Below are positions 8,828 through 17,870 of a DNA stretch of 50,069 bases, piece by piece. The first letter of the stretch is position 1; each line of letters opens with the position of its first letter. This stretch comes from Rickettsiaceae bacterium (lineage in GTDB: Bacteria > Pseudomonadota > Alphaproteobacteria > Rickettsiales > Rickettsiaceae): contig JAQSWU010000015.1 of NCBI GenBank assembly GCA_029266475.1, positions 1 to 50,069 of the forward strand, written 5' to 3'. A program made the translations under genes and the position numbers. Under the pieces are notes generated by a model. The model saw nothing but the letters and a program-made list of their open reading frames with translations. It was not told where the DNA came from and did no database searches.

Positions 8828-9227
8828 AATTGTACTTCATGAGAACATTATCATTTAAGACAACTTCTTCCTTTCTACTTATGTCTTTTTTCTCTGCTTT
8901 CAGCCTATTATTTAACAAAATCTCTATTTTTTTAAGCTCGCCAAATTCTATAATAAGTTCATCGCGCCTTGCTGCAATATTATCATTTAGCTCTTGTAAT
9001 CTCTTGGAGAATTCCTTTTGCTGCTGCCTAGAGAGCTTTAAGTAATTATCCAGAAAATAAGAATATTCTGTATTTTGATAAAGCTTAAGCTCTTGATTGA
9101 TAGTATTAACCAGGAGAGTTATATCTTCTTCTATTATGCTTTTTGTGATTTCAAGCTGGTTTATCTCTACTATTATATCATCAATTTTAGTTTTGTGAAG
9201 TTTTATTAGAGTTTGCAGTCCCTTCAT
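8811..9227 (-). CDS. fliJ: Flagellar export chaperone FliJ
   Basis: FliJ is the coiled-coil stalk of the flagellar export ATPase, linking the FliI ring to FlhA. The 138-aa product is almost wholly helical with heptad-like Leu/Ile spacing, opens with the FliJ-like LQTLIKLHKTKIDD segment, and has QQQKEFSKRLQELNDNIAARRDEL in its second half. Sequence alone is weakly diagnostic because FliJ diverges fast; position directly after fliI (overlap of 41 bases) makes the call. The long overlap implies coupled translation, and its own end overlaps the MFS start by 17 bases. Confidence 0.8.
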   Translation of the reverse strand: MKGLQTLIKLHKTKIDDIIVEINQLEITKSIIEEDITLLVNTINQELKLYQNTEYSYFLDNYLKLSRQQQKEFSKRLQELNDNIAARRDELIIEFGELKKIEILLNNRLKAEKKDISRKEEVVLNDNVLMKYNYDKKL

Positions 9228-10590
9228 AATATCCTTGCAAATTTAAAATTTGTGAAAGTAATTTATAACTTGTTTCCATATTGGTATGTTCATCTGGTTT
9301 TTGGCTTAAAAAACTTTCTAATTGCGGATAATATTGAATTGCCATGTCTACTTCAGGATTACTACCTTTTCTATAGGCACCTATCCTTATCATTTCTTCC
9401 ATATCATTATAAGTAGCAAGAAGCTTTCTTGCGTATATTATAAGCCTATTTTCAAGCTCAGTATTACACTTTGGCAAGGTACGAGATACACTTTTCAAAA
9501 CATTGACCGCTGGAAACCTTCCTCGCTCAGCAATTGCTCTATCGAGTATAACGTGACCATCAAGTATACCTCTTACTGCATCTGATATTGGCTCATTATG
9601 ATCATCCCCTTCAACCAGAACAGTAAACAGGCCTGTTATATTACCTCTGCCAACTCCAGGCCCTGCTCGCTCAAGCAACTTTGGCAATTCACTAAATACA
9701 GTTGGCGTATAACCTTTAGAGCTTGGAGGCTCACCCGTAGCAAGACCAATCTCTCTCTGAGCCATTGCAAAGCGGGTAACCGAATCCATTATACACATTA
9801 CTTCTAAACCTTGGTCACGAAAATACTCAGCAATAGTCATGGTTAGATAGGCTGCTTGTTTTCTTAGCAAGGGAGGCTCATCCCCTGTTGCTACTACAAT
9901 TATAGCCTGTTTTAAACCTTCTTCACCTAAATACTCTTTTAAAAACTCATTAACTTCTCGTCCTCGCTCACCAATAAGCCCTATAACTTTAACATCTGTC
10001 TTAGCATATTTAGTAATCATTGAAACAAGTACAGATTTACCAACTCCACTTCCAGCAAATATTCCAAGTCTTTGCCCATAGCAGCATGAAACAAATGCAT
10101 CTAAAGCTCTTATTCCTAAATCTATCTTAGTGGTTAATTGATTCCTTTTCTGAGGATTAGGCGGAGAATTTCTTAATGGATAAGGAGTATTACCTTGCGT
10201 AAGTAATCCTTTATCGTCTATAGGTTCAGCAAAACCATTTATAACGCGGCCAAGCCAAGATTTATCTGGGCGCACCATATTATCTCCTGCAATCACTTCA
10301 ACGCGATCGTATACGCCTGCCCCTTCTAGTGAAGAGAAGGGCATTATAAGAGTCCTATCCCCATCAAAACCTACTACTTCACTGACAATTTCCGTGCCAT
10401 TTTGAAGTTTAATTGCGCATTTTGAACCTAGCTTAGTAAACTCTCCAATACCTCTGCACTCAGCAATAATACCTTTTATACCACTAATCGAACCATAAGC
10501 TTTAATAGGTTCGATGGATGCAATATGCTGGGCGATGTTACTAAACTTTTCAAGCTTATTCATTTTTGTTATTAACAAAGATTGCTCCAA
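9187..10590 (-). CDS. fliI: Flagellum-specific ATP synthase FliI
   Basis: Hexameric ATPase of the flagellar type III export apparatus that helps unload substrates. The 467-aa product resembles F1-beta/FliI throughout: the beta-barrel N-domain (about 30-105), P-loop AGSGVGKS (179-186), GERGREVNEFL (about 208-218), Walker B region VMCIMDSVTRFA (about 264-275) and the family stretch GEPPSSKGYTPTVFSELPKLLERAG. The DSVTRFA/GLATGEPP pattern separates it from F-type beta subunits; type III secretion ATPases are close relatives, but fliJ next door favours the flagellum. An alternative start is Met10 at 10563. Flagellar genes are unusual in Rickettsiales but known in some Midichloriaceae. Confidence 0.93.
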   Translation of the reverse strand: MEQSLLITKMNKLEKFSNIAQHIASIEPIKAYGSISGIKGIIAECRGIGEFTKLGSKCAIKLQNGTEIVSEVVGFDGDRTLIMPFSSLEGAGVYDRVEVIAGDNMVRPDKSWLGRVINGFAEPIDDKGLLTQGNTPYPLRNSPPNPQKRNQLTTKIDLGIRALDAFVSCCYGQRLGIFAGSGVGKSVLVSMITKYAKTDVKVIGLIGERGREVNEFLKEYLGEEGLKQAIIVVATGDEPPLLRKQAAYLTMTIAEYFRDQGLEVMCIMDSVTRFAMAQREIGLATGEPPSSKGYTPTVFSELPKLLERAGPGVGRGNITGLFTVLVEGDDHNEPISDAVRGILDGHVILDRAIAERGRFPAVNVLKSVSRTLPKCNTELENRLIIYARKLLATYNDMEEMIRIGAYRKGSNPEVDMAIQYYPQLESFLSQKPDEHTNMETSYKLLSQILNLQGYYEGTANSNKTSQN

Positions 10591-10613
10591 TTTCTTCGAA
10601 TAAATTATTTACT

Positions 10614-10760
10614 AGGCTTCTATCAAAAACTCGCTTACGCTAGAGAATTTGAAGAAGACTCGGAACAAAGAACCCAAGTGTACTTATAGGTACATGAGTA
10701 TTTATGTACCGAACCTATATACAAACTCGCAGCAGAAGTAGAGTTCTCACAAAGAAGTCT
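10614..10760 (+). repeat. 145-bp palindromic element, copy 2
   Basis: This copy closely matches 20961-21105 in reverse. It has the AGGCT...AGTCT ends, an inner hairpin ATAGGTACAT / ATGTACC..TAT around 10699-10732, and the GCAGCAGAAGTAGAGTTCTC right arm. It lies in the 300-base gap between fliI and the AEC permease, 23 bases upstream of fliI, so the fliI promoter must lie within or beyond it. The rest of the gap (10761-10890) holds nothing I can name. Confidence 0.8.
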
Positions 10761-10890
10761 ACTTAATCAATTCTAATAAATTAGACTACGCTCGTAACTA
10801 AAAACTAGATTGTTATAGCTTAAAACTTGTATAATTAAACTATTATGGTGCGAATTGGCGACGATAATTAGTTTTGTAAGCAAAAATAAT

Positions 10891-11829
10891 TTAAGCAAAC
10901 ATGAACATTATGAGAGTAATTGAGAGTAAAGATAGGATAATGCTTAAAGTTATAATGAAGGCCATCGATTCAGGGTCACCACCAAGCTGCTGAGACAATA
11001 TATACGAAGTCCCCGCGCAAGGAAGCGAGCTATAGAGAATACCCACTGATTTAGCCACACCTGTCACGCTAAATAGTTTCATACAAAATAATGTTACAAA
11101 AGGTGTAGCTATTAGCTTTATAAAACAAGTTGATAAAGCAAACTTAATATGTGTAGTATTTGTTGTAAAACGCAGCCCTGAACCAACACACATTACACCA
11201 ATAGCCGTTGCAGCATTAGCAAGGTTTGCAAAAAGCTTATTTACCCAAGGGCTAAACTCTGTGCCTAAATAATTAGCTGCAAAGCCTAATATACAAGATA
11301 AAATTAGCGGATTAGTTAAAAGCTTAAAAATTATTTTAATTATACTATCTATAAAAGATATTTCTTCGCCCTGCTCTATTGTAGGAATGTAATAATTAAA
11401 GACTAATATACTTAATATGTTAGTTATAATCATCATATAGCCAGAAGTTACAGCAACAATAGATAAGCCTGCAATATCATAAAGCGAGCTTGCAACGCCT
11501 AAAAATATATAACTATTATAACGAACTGCACCTTGAAAGATTGAGGTAAATACTGCATTATCTATTGAATATATTTGGCGGATACGCAGGACGATTAGGC
11601 TTATAATAACTGTTGCAAAAATTAAGCTTTCTATCAGGTTGAGTACATTTTGACTTTCGAAGTCTGCCTGCGATATATAACTAAATAGAGCAGTAGGAAA
11701 AAGTAAATAATAGGAAAGCTTTTCAAGCCCTCGCCAAAACTCTGACGATTTCAGCCATAATTTTTTAGATAGGCCCCCTATTAATATCAATGCAAATATA
11801 GGTAATATACTTTGAAAAATATTTTGCAT
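10891..11829 (-). CDS. AEC family membrane transporter
   Basis: A 312-aa integral membrane protein with about ten hydrophobic helices arranged as two five-helix halves split by a hydrophilic loop (about 145-160). This is the layout of the auxin efflux carrier (AEC/MdcF) superfamily, whose bacterial members move dicarboxylates or other organic acids. Family features include the N-terminal IFQSILPIFALILIGGLSKKL and the C-terminal SSLPCAGTSYILSQQLGGD, close to the usual P-x-A-xx-x-x-A-x-x-Y/G segment. Substrate unknown. It stands alone between a repeat-bearing gap and a divergent 250-base gap before the next MFS gene. Confidence 0.85.
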   Translation of the reverse strand: MQNIFQSILPIFALILIGGLSKKLWLKSSEFWRGLEKLSYYLLFPTALFSYISQADFESQNVLNLIESLIFATVIISLIVLRIRQIYSIDNAVFTSIFQGAVRYNSYIFLGVASSLYDIAGLSIVAVTSGYMMIITNILSILVFNYYIPTIEQGEEISFIDSIIKIIFKLLTNPLILSCILGFAANYLGTEFSPWVNKLFANLANAATAIGVMCVGSGLRFTTNTTHIKFALSTCFIKLIATPFVTLFCMKLFSVTGVAKSVGILYSSLPCAGTSYILSQQLGGDPESMAFIITLSIILSLLSITLIMFMFA

Positions 11830-12080
11830 AATTATTTTATTTAATCTTCACCCCTCGCGAAGATTCTACCTTTAGCCTTAAACGGTGTTAATTTGCTTAA
11901 AATATATAATATTTAGCTGTAATCGAGCTGGAAATTTCTCAATTCTCTATTTTATACTATTATTTAAAGTTAATCTACAGCAAAACTTTTGTAAATTAAA
12001 TAAATATTGTAACTATAGAAATATTGAGCGTAAGGGGCGTAAAGGAGGAAAGTATATACCATCTGCCCCCTTAAGTTTGC

Positions 12081-13340
12081 CTATTCTGTGAGGCCTTTTC
12101 TATAAGTTTCAGTAAAATACTTCAAGGTAAACATAGTGAAAGCACTAAAGAATATAATATAATAGGCCATTGCATGGTTATTTTCAGTAGTTTTTATTAA
12201 CCAAAAAGCTACCATTGGAGCAGTTCCCCCAAATACTGCTGCGCTAATATTATAAGATAAGGCTACTCCTGTAAAGCGTACTCTTGTAGGGAATAGTTCT
12301 ACTAGTGAAGTTGGCACCGGCCCCATATAAATAGCCACAACTGTTGCAAAGATAATTTGCGAAATTAGTGGTAAGGTAAAGCCTGGCTTAGCTAGTAACC
12401 AGAATACTGGATAAGCAAAGAACAAAATGGCAAGTGTGCCAATAATCAATATTGGTTTGCGCCCAACTCTATCTGAAATCATAGAGGAGAATGGCATCAA
12501 CACAATCATTATGCTAAGGCTTATTGTATTAATAAGCAATGAATCAGCAACCGGATGTGCAAGCTGAGTTTGCATGAAGTTATTAACAAATACTGTTAAA
12601 GTATAAAATGGCACAGTAACAGTTAAATAAAGACCCATCGCTATTAAAAGCTCTTTTCTATAATTGGTAAATATTTCTCTTAAAGGTTTTTCAGATAACA
12701 TACCATCTTCTTTTGCTTTAAGATATACCGGGCTCTCTGATAAATGTAATCTAATATGTAGTCCAATTGCTCCTATTAATAAACCTGCTACAAAAGGAAT
12801 ACGCCACCCCCAAGCAATAAGGTTTTTTTCGTCCATGATATTAGACATAAAAGTCGCGGTTAATGAGCCAAGCAGCATACCTGCGCACATGCTTACAAAA
12901 GAACTACTCCCTGCAAGACCACGCTTTTCAATAGGAGCATGCTCCACAATATAAGCAATGCAGCCACTAAATTCTCCGCCTAATGACATACCTTGTAGTA
13001 ACCTAATTAAGGTTAAACATATTGGCGCCGCAAGGCCTATTGTTTCATAAGAGGGGAGCAAACCAATTAAAGCTGTCGGTATTGCCATCATAAGTATTGC
13101 AATAGACAAGGCAATTCTTCTACCATATTTGTCGCCGATACGACCAAATACGACAGCTCCTACTGGACGCATAATAAAGCCTGCAGCAAACACGCCAAAT
13201 GTCGCGATTATTGGAACAAGAGGGTCCTCAGATGGCGGGAAAAAATGCTGACCAATTATTGCCGCAAACTGCGCATATAAGGCATAGTCATACCATTCGA
13301 GTGCATTACCAATCATGCCAGAAATAACAACTTTTCTCAT
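12081..13340 (-). CDS. MFS transporter, metabolite:H+ symporter (ProP-like)
   Basis: A 419-aa 12-helix carrier. The N-terminal GMIGNALEWYDYALYAQFA and FIMRPVGAVVFGRIGDKYGRR (loop 2-3) with QGMSLGGEFSG (helix 4) are hallmarks of the metabolite:H+ symporter group that contains ProP (proline/betaine) and KgtP (2-oxoglutarate). The repeat motif ISDRVGRKPIL returns in the second half. Rickettsiales typically carry several ProP-like paralogues; the substrate cannot be assigned. A second relative is encoded at 39098-40381. A TTAA-N7-TTAA match lies about 47 bases upstream but is probably chance in this AT-rich DNA. Confidence 0.9.
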   Translation of the reverse strand: MRKVVISGMIGNALEWYDYALYAQFAAIIGQHFFPPSEDPLVPIIATFGVFAAGFIMRPVGAVVFGRIGDKYGRRIALSIAILMMAIPTALIGLLPSYETIGLAAPICLTLIRLLQGMSLGGEFSGCIAYIVEHAPIEKRGLAGSSSFVSMCAGMLLGSLTATFMSNIMDEKNLIAWGWRIPFVAGLLIGAIGLHIRLHLSESPVYLKAKEDGMLSEKPLREIFTNYRKELLIAMGLYLTVTVPFYTLTVFVNNFMQTQLAHPVADSLLINTISLSIMIVLMPFSSMISDRVGRKPILIIGTLAILFFAYPVFWLLAKPGFTLPLISQIIFATVVAIYMGPVPTSLVELFPTRVRFTGVALSYNISAAVFGGTAPMVAFWLIKTTENNHAMAYYIIFFSAFTMFTLKYFTETYRKGLTE

Positions 13341-14693
13341 ATTAAACCAAATTTGAAAATTAAAAATATGTAATAATTATAAACAATTAATTGATTTTTA
13401 AGTCATTTATTAAGGAACTTAGCAAGTTTTTTTGCAGTGCAGTGCGGTAAATTTACCGTAAAATACCATGATTCAAGATTTTTTTCTACAGAAAGAAGCT
13501 ATAAACCTTAAAAATTTAAAATTATTTGTTAGTCACCTTTAGTATGTTTCTAGTGTCCCGTTCAAAATATTAAGTATCAATTTGATTTTTTGTGATTACA
13601 AGCGAGTTTAGTAGAACGACGCAGCTTAATCATCAAGCTGAGCTTGATAGTATATGGATTCGTTGGGCTCGATTACTTCGAATTGTCTAAAGCCATTTCT
13701 CGTAAGTGCGATTTTGAGCGCTTCTAATCCTCGTTAAACAAGTAAAAACCACTTGGTGGGAGGTCAACTCTATATTAAATTATTTATAGAGACGAAAATA
13801 TTCATAGTACGATTTAAAGAGCCGTGACATTTTCTACCGCAATAATAAGTGATAAAAAGTAATGGGGGGCTCCGTCACTTGCTAAGCGAGCTTCGTTGAG
13901 CACGGCAGTCTAGTTATCAAGCGAAGCTTAGGTATAATGATTATAAAATTTATTTGAAGTGTGGTACGTCGTCATTCCTCGCTTACGTATTGCTCATATG
14001 CTGCGCTCGTTATTTCTAGTACCACATCTCAACCAATTTCACTATAGTTGGGCTAGATTACTTCAAATTACCCAAGGGCAATTTTCGTAATGACAATTTT
14101 TGACGCTCTAATCCATGAAAACACGTTTAAAACTACTTAATGAGAAGCTAATTCTATACTAAGTTATTTAAGTATGGGGATATTTATAGTACGATTGATA
14201 AACCAATTCGAATTTCAACCGTACTAATAAGTACTCTATGAGTGATAAAAACCAACCTGGGGGTAATGTGTAAAAGTAAGGCAGATGCTTTAGTTTTAAA
14301 TGTTAAGTATTAATAGGGTGGCGAGTAGGGTTGAAATACTCTTATAATATTCAATCATAATATTTTGGCCTTGCCTATATAGGTTAATATACTCACTTCT
14401 TTATTGCCTTCTGGCTTTAACTATATACCTAAGCAATTTGAAGAACTTGGAAGGAGAGCAAGGGGTGAGCACTGCGTACCGCTCGAAGCAGTAAGCATAT
14501 ACAGAATGCTAATACTTGTCCTGCGCCTAATCTTACGTGAGTTAGAGTTGGTATAGTGGTTAATTACAAAATTAGTAGTATAGCACGCGCAATATAAAAG
14601 CTACAATTTGTAAAAAAATTAATTTAAAAAATAGGATAAAAGCACGGTGTTTTGCGTTTTATATTATTATTATTAGAAACAAATAATATTAAT
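13341..14693. other. Gene-free repeat block, left
   Basis: About 1.35 kb with no plausible coding region. From about 13590 to 14384 it consists of dispersed repeat units in this order: a ~260-base unit with palindrome ATCAAGCTGAGCTTGAT at 13632-13648; a G6-headed hairpin-rich unit (13864-13941); a MITE-like element (13942-14046); a second, related ~215-base unit (14043-14260); and a ~105-base unit (14276-14384). All have inverted counterparts in 45661-46577. The flanks (13341-13590 and 14385-14693) show no recognisable feature apart from AT-rich promoter-like DNA. Confidence 0.75.
13942..14046 (-). mobile_element. MITE-like 106-bp palindromic element, copy 1
   Basis: One of four near-identical copies (others 15250-15356, 46389-46495, 49364-49469). 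The terminal inverted repeats are TATAGTGAAATTAGTTGAG.TGTGGTAC against TATAGTAAATTTATT..AAGTGTGGTAC. This copy has slightly decayed ends (TATAAAATTT). It lies in the opposite orientation to the copies at 15250 and 46389, embedded in the left composite repeat. Confidence 0.85.
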
Positions 14694-15215
14694 ATGAAAA
14701 AACAAATTACTTATTCTTCATTCATTAATAGGATATTCGCCTCTACTATAGATGTAACGATATTTTCGCTATTAACTTTACCTATAACCAGCATTTTTGG
14801 TAAATACATATTTTGGTATTGCTTTGGCGAATATCTTAGTAGAAATGGTATTGATGTTAGGAACTACGATGCTGCTTTCCAATTTCTAATAGAACAATAT
14901 CAAGCAGGCACTCTTGGCGCAGAAGTATGGGATAACGGACTCACTTATTTTACGCTTGCTATGATAAATAATTTGATAACAATGGGAATTTGCTATCTTG
15001 GTTGCTGGTTTAAGTGGGGGAATACTCCAGGTAAAGCGTTACTTAAGCTTAAGATAGTTGATGAAGAGTCAATGAATACGCCATCTAGGTTACAGTTTAT
15101 AAAAAGATATTTTGGTTACATCTTTTCCGTATTTAACATAATCTTAATGCCTTTCGACCAACGATTAAGAGGTACTCAGGATATTATTGCAGGCACTGTA
15201 GTAATTAAAAGCTAA
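14694..15215 (+). CDS. RDD family membrane protein
   Basis: A 173-aa membrane protein. It has the RDD pattern near the N-terminus (FINRIFASTIDVTIFSLLTLPITSIF), a second helix pair at about 95-125 ending in KWGNTPGKALLKLKIVD, a well-conserved RDD loop, and a last helix followed by RLRGTQDIIAGTVVIK with the conserved DxxAGT. I chose the Met at 14694 (MKKQITYSSF) because the RDD domain normally begins there; a further 14 residues could be added from 14652. Function is poorly known for the family; some members have been linked to ion transport. A MITE-like element lies 34 bases after its stop. Confidence 0.85.
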   Translation: MKKQITYSSFINRIFASTIDVTIFSLLTLPITSIFGKYIFWYCFGEYLSRNGIDVRNYDAAFQFLIEQYQAGTLGAEVWDNGLTYFTLAMINNLITMGICYLGCWFKWGNTPGKALLKLKIVDEESMNTPSRLQFIKRYFGYIFSVFNIILMPFDQRLRGTQDIIAGTVVIKS

Positions 15216-15249
15216 ATTTTAGGCTTTTATAACTTCAATTTCTTGCATG

Positions 15250-15356
15250 TATAGTGAAATTAGTTGAGTTGTGGTACTAGAAATAACGAGCGCAGAGTAT
15301 GAGTAATACGTAAGCGAGGAATGACGACGTACCACACTTTAAATAAATTTACTATA
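15250..15356 (+). mobile_element. MITE-like 106-bp palindromic element, copy 2
   Basis: A full-length copy (107 bases) running from TATAGTGAAATTAG to AATTTACTATA. It fills the gap between the convergent RDD gene and pgi and ends one base before the pgi stop codon (15358-15360, minus strand). It would form a long hairpin in both transcripts and could serve as their terminator. Confidence 0.9.
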
Positions 15357-15357
15357 A

Positions 15358-16476
15358 TCAATTCGTATTAGGCTCCTTCTCCATTAGCCTAATATACTTC
15401 TTGCCGATCTCTACTGCGGGTTGGTCAAAGGGATTTATACTTTTAAGCCTACCTATGATGATTACTGCAAGCATTGTTTGGATTATATTAGCCGCAACAT
15501 ACGCATAAGTATTTTCTACCTTATTATATTTTACTGGTCGTTTGCACTCTTGCAAAGCCTGATAAGTGCTCTCTGCATGCATTAAAAATAAAGAATTCAA
15601 GTTAGCTGAATTAGAAGAGTGTTGCGTAGAATTATCGAGCGCCACTAGGGTATAGAATTTATCATCAGGTCCATCAAGATAGAGCTGGAGCTGACTATGT
15701 TGGTCTATTGTGCCTCTGGAAATAACTGGGGTGAAGCCAAAAGCATTCTTACCTAATGATTCGGCATAAATTTGTCTCACCCATTCAAACAGTCCTACAA
15801 GCTGATCACCATAATGCATCAATATGAAGCAATTTTTATTATTCTCTACATTATTTAGAATCCATTCTACAAATTCTTTTAAAGCTAGTTCTTCAAGAGA
15901 CAGTGACTGCAAGTAATCTTTAGCAAATTTGATAAACTTAAGAAGGTCTACCCCTGCAATGCTAGCAGGTAAAAGCCCAACGGCTGTAAACATGGCAAAG
16001 CGTCCTCCAATATCTTTTGGATGGGCGATGAAATTAGCATTGTACTTTTGTCCTAAACTAGTTAATTCACTTTCCTTCTCTTCCGTGATTATATATAAAT
16101 TATTGGTAGTAATTAGCGAGTCAGCTAAGTGATTAAGTAAGGCTATTGTTTCGTGAGTGTTACCAGACTTACTAATCACTAATATGGCTGTAGTCCTATT
16201 ACTTAGGCTTTGTATAGTCCTATTTATAGTTATGGGGTCTAAGTTATCAAGGAACCTTACGTCAAATGTCGGTTCTGCTATACATGAGATTATAGCTCTT
16301 GCGTTAATTACAGAAGCGCCTGTACCAACAACTAAGAGGGTCTGAAAATTACTTCTTATCTCATTACTATAGGCTTTAATTTCCTCAATATCTATTTGAC
16401 TCAAATCGAAAAATGGTAATTGGTTTTTGCTAATTTCATCGTTGATTGTAGCGAAGATACTATGAAAATTAATCAT
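15358..16476 (-). CDS. pgi: Glucose-6-phosphate isomerase (short form)
   Basis: Interconverts glucose-6-phosphate and fructose-6-phosphate. The 372-aa product is far shorter than the ~550-aa E. coli enzyme, but both family signatures are present: KDIGGRFAMFTAVGLLPA (about 154-171) and INPFDQPAVEIGKKY (about 349-363). It also has the sugar-phosphate site SKSGNTHETIA (about 102-112) and GTIDQHSQLQLYLDGPDD (about 263-280) with the catalytic histidine region. The usual GIGGSxLG stretch is altered to VGTGASVIN. No other glycolytic gene is nearby, so a role in sugar-nucleotide or lipopolysaccharide precursor supply is as likely as glycolysis. A MITE-like element abuts its 3' end. Confidence 0.88.
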   Translation of the reverse strand: MINFHSIFATINDEISKNQLPFFDLSQIDIEEIKAYSNEIRSNFQTLLVVGTGASVINARAIISCIAEPTFDVRFLDNLDPITINRTIQSLSNRTTAILVISKSGNTHETIALLNHLADSLITTNNLYIITEEKESELTSLGQKYNANFIAHPKDIGGRFAMFTAVGLLPASIAGVDLLKFIKFAKDYLQSLSLEELALKEFVEWILNNVENNKNCFILMHYGDQLVGLFEWVRQIYAESLGKNAFGFTPVISRGTIDQHSQLQLYLDGPDDKFYTLVALDNSTQHSSNSANLNSLFLMHAESTYQALQECKRPVKYNKVENTYAYVAANIIQTMLAVIIIGRLKSINPFDQPAVEIGKKYIRLMEKEPNTN

Positions 16477-16667
16477 AAAATTTTCCTTGAACTATTACTT
16501 AGTTGGTTTGGATGTGTGGTTATATATTGTCAGGCGCTTAAGCATTATGCTATGTAAAAATTGTGCAAGCAATTTACTGGTTAACGAGCAGCAAACCACA
16601 TGTTGTGACAATCTCTTCCAGTAGACTACTAAAAAAGATCATCACATTTTAGACTAGTATAAGAGAA

Positions 16668-17867
16668 TTATAATCCGAAAAGTAGTCTTTCAGGATTCTC
16701 TATCGCATCTTTAATTTTTACCAGGAATGTTACTGCTTCTTTACCATCGATAATCCTATGGTCGTAAGAGAGAGCTACATACATCATTGGTCTAATTTCA
16801 ACTTTACCATTTACTGCAACTGGTCTTTCTTGAGTTTTATGCATACCGAGAATACCAGACTGCGGCGGGTTAATAATTGGGGTTGAAAGTAGAGAGCCAT
16901 AAACACCGCCATTTGATATAGTAAACGTACCACCTGTAAGTTCGCTCATACCGAGTTTCCCCTCGCGTGCTTTTTTACCAAGTCTTGCAATATCAGCTTC
17001 CACCTCAGCGAATGACATTTTATCAGCATCTCTTACAACTGGAACTACAAGACCTTGCTCAGTACCGACGGCAACGCCTAAGTCATAATAATTTTTATAA
17101 ATTATCTCATCGCCATTTATCTCTGCATTGACAGCTGGAATTTCTTTTAATGCCGCCACAGCTGCTTTAACAAAGAATGACATGAAGCCAAGTTTTACAC
17201 CAAATTTCTTTTCGAACTCGTCTTTATATCTTTGTCTAATTGCAATAACATTCGACATATCAATTTCATTGAATGTAGTGAGGATGGCTGCAGTATTTTG
17301 TGATTCTTTCAAGCGATCAGCAATTGTTTTACGCAAACGAGTCATCTTAACCCGTTCAACAGGTTTCTCTCCGCTTAAAGTAACTGGTTTTGCTACTTGA
17401 GCAGTGCCTATAGCATTTAGAGCATCAATCTTTGTTATTCTACCATCTCGGCCTGTTCCCTCAATATTAGCAGGGTTTAAATTATTCTCTGCAACAATTC
17501 TTTGAACTGATGGAGGTAAGCTTTCTGCCGGATTAATCTTTCCTGAGCTTGTAGATGGAGGAGTAGTTGTTGTAGAAGCGACTTGCGCTGCGACAGGCGA
17601 AGTAGCAGGGGCAGAAGGATTGCTACCAGCTGCGCCATCTTTAATCACGCCAACAACTTCACCAATTTTTACTACCTCACCTTCTTTTTTTGTGATTGCT
17701 TCAATAGCGCCCGCTGCCGTAGCATTGACTTCTAGCGTTACCTTCTCAGTCTCTAGTTCAAGCAGTAATTCATCCATTTTTACACTATCACCTGGCTTTT
17801 TATACCATTTTAGTATTGTTGCCTCTGTAACGGATTCGCCAAGTGCTGGTACAACTATGTCAGTCAT
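16668..17867 (-). CDS. sucB: 2-oxoglutarate dehydrogenase E2 (dihydrolipoyl succinyltransferase)
   Basis: Core acyltransferase of the 2-oxoglutarate dehydrogenase complex (TCA cycle), passing succinyl from lipoate to CoA. The 399-aa product has a lipoyl domain (1-75, lipoylated K42 in [11 protein letters not shown]), an Ala/Pro/Thr-rich linker (about 80-110), a peripheral-subunit-binding domain (about 112-148: [25 protein letters not shown]) and the catalytic domain with [17 protein letters not shown] at the end (His and Asp of the active site). It starts three bases after sucA, so the two are translated together. The 190 bases after its stop show only weak inverted repeats. Confidence 0.96.
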   Translation of the reverse strand: MTDIVVPALGESVTEATILKWYKKPGDSVKMDELLLELETEKVTLEVNATAAGAIEAITKKEGEVVKIGEVVGVIKDGAAGSNPSAPATSPVAAQVASTTTTPPSTSSGKINPAESLPPSVQRIVAENNLNPANIEGTGRDGRITKIDALNAIGTAQVAKPVTLSGEKPVERVKMTRLRKTIADRLKESQNTAAILTTFNEIDMSNVIAIRQRYKDEFEKKFGVKLGFMSFFVKAAVAALKEIPAVNAEINGDEIIYKNYYDLGVAVGTEQGLVVPVVRDADKMSFAEVEADIARLGKKAREGKLGMSELTGGTFTISNGGVYGSLLSTPIINPPQSGILGMHKTQERPVAVNGKVEIRPMMYVALSYDHRIIDGKEAVTFLVKIKDAIENPERLLFGL

Positions 17868-17870
17868 GTT

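Noticed and set aside
11885-12091. Small plus-strand frame of 68 codons
   Set aside because: Composition is that of translated AT-rich intergenic DNA, and it overlaps the end of the minus-strand MFS gene; no ribosome site.
13387-13401. CtrA-like TTAA-N7-TTAA before the MFS gene at 12081-13340
   Set aside because: Lacks the final C, expected by chance in this AT-rich DNA, and a transporter gives no functional support.
13590-14384. CRISPR array
   Set aside because: Repeats are long, unequal, in mixed orientation and without regular spacers; no cas genes are present.
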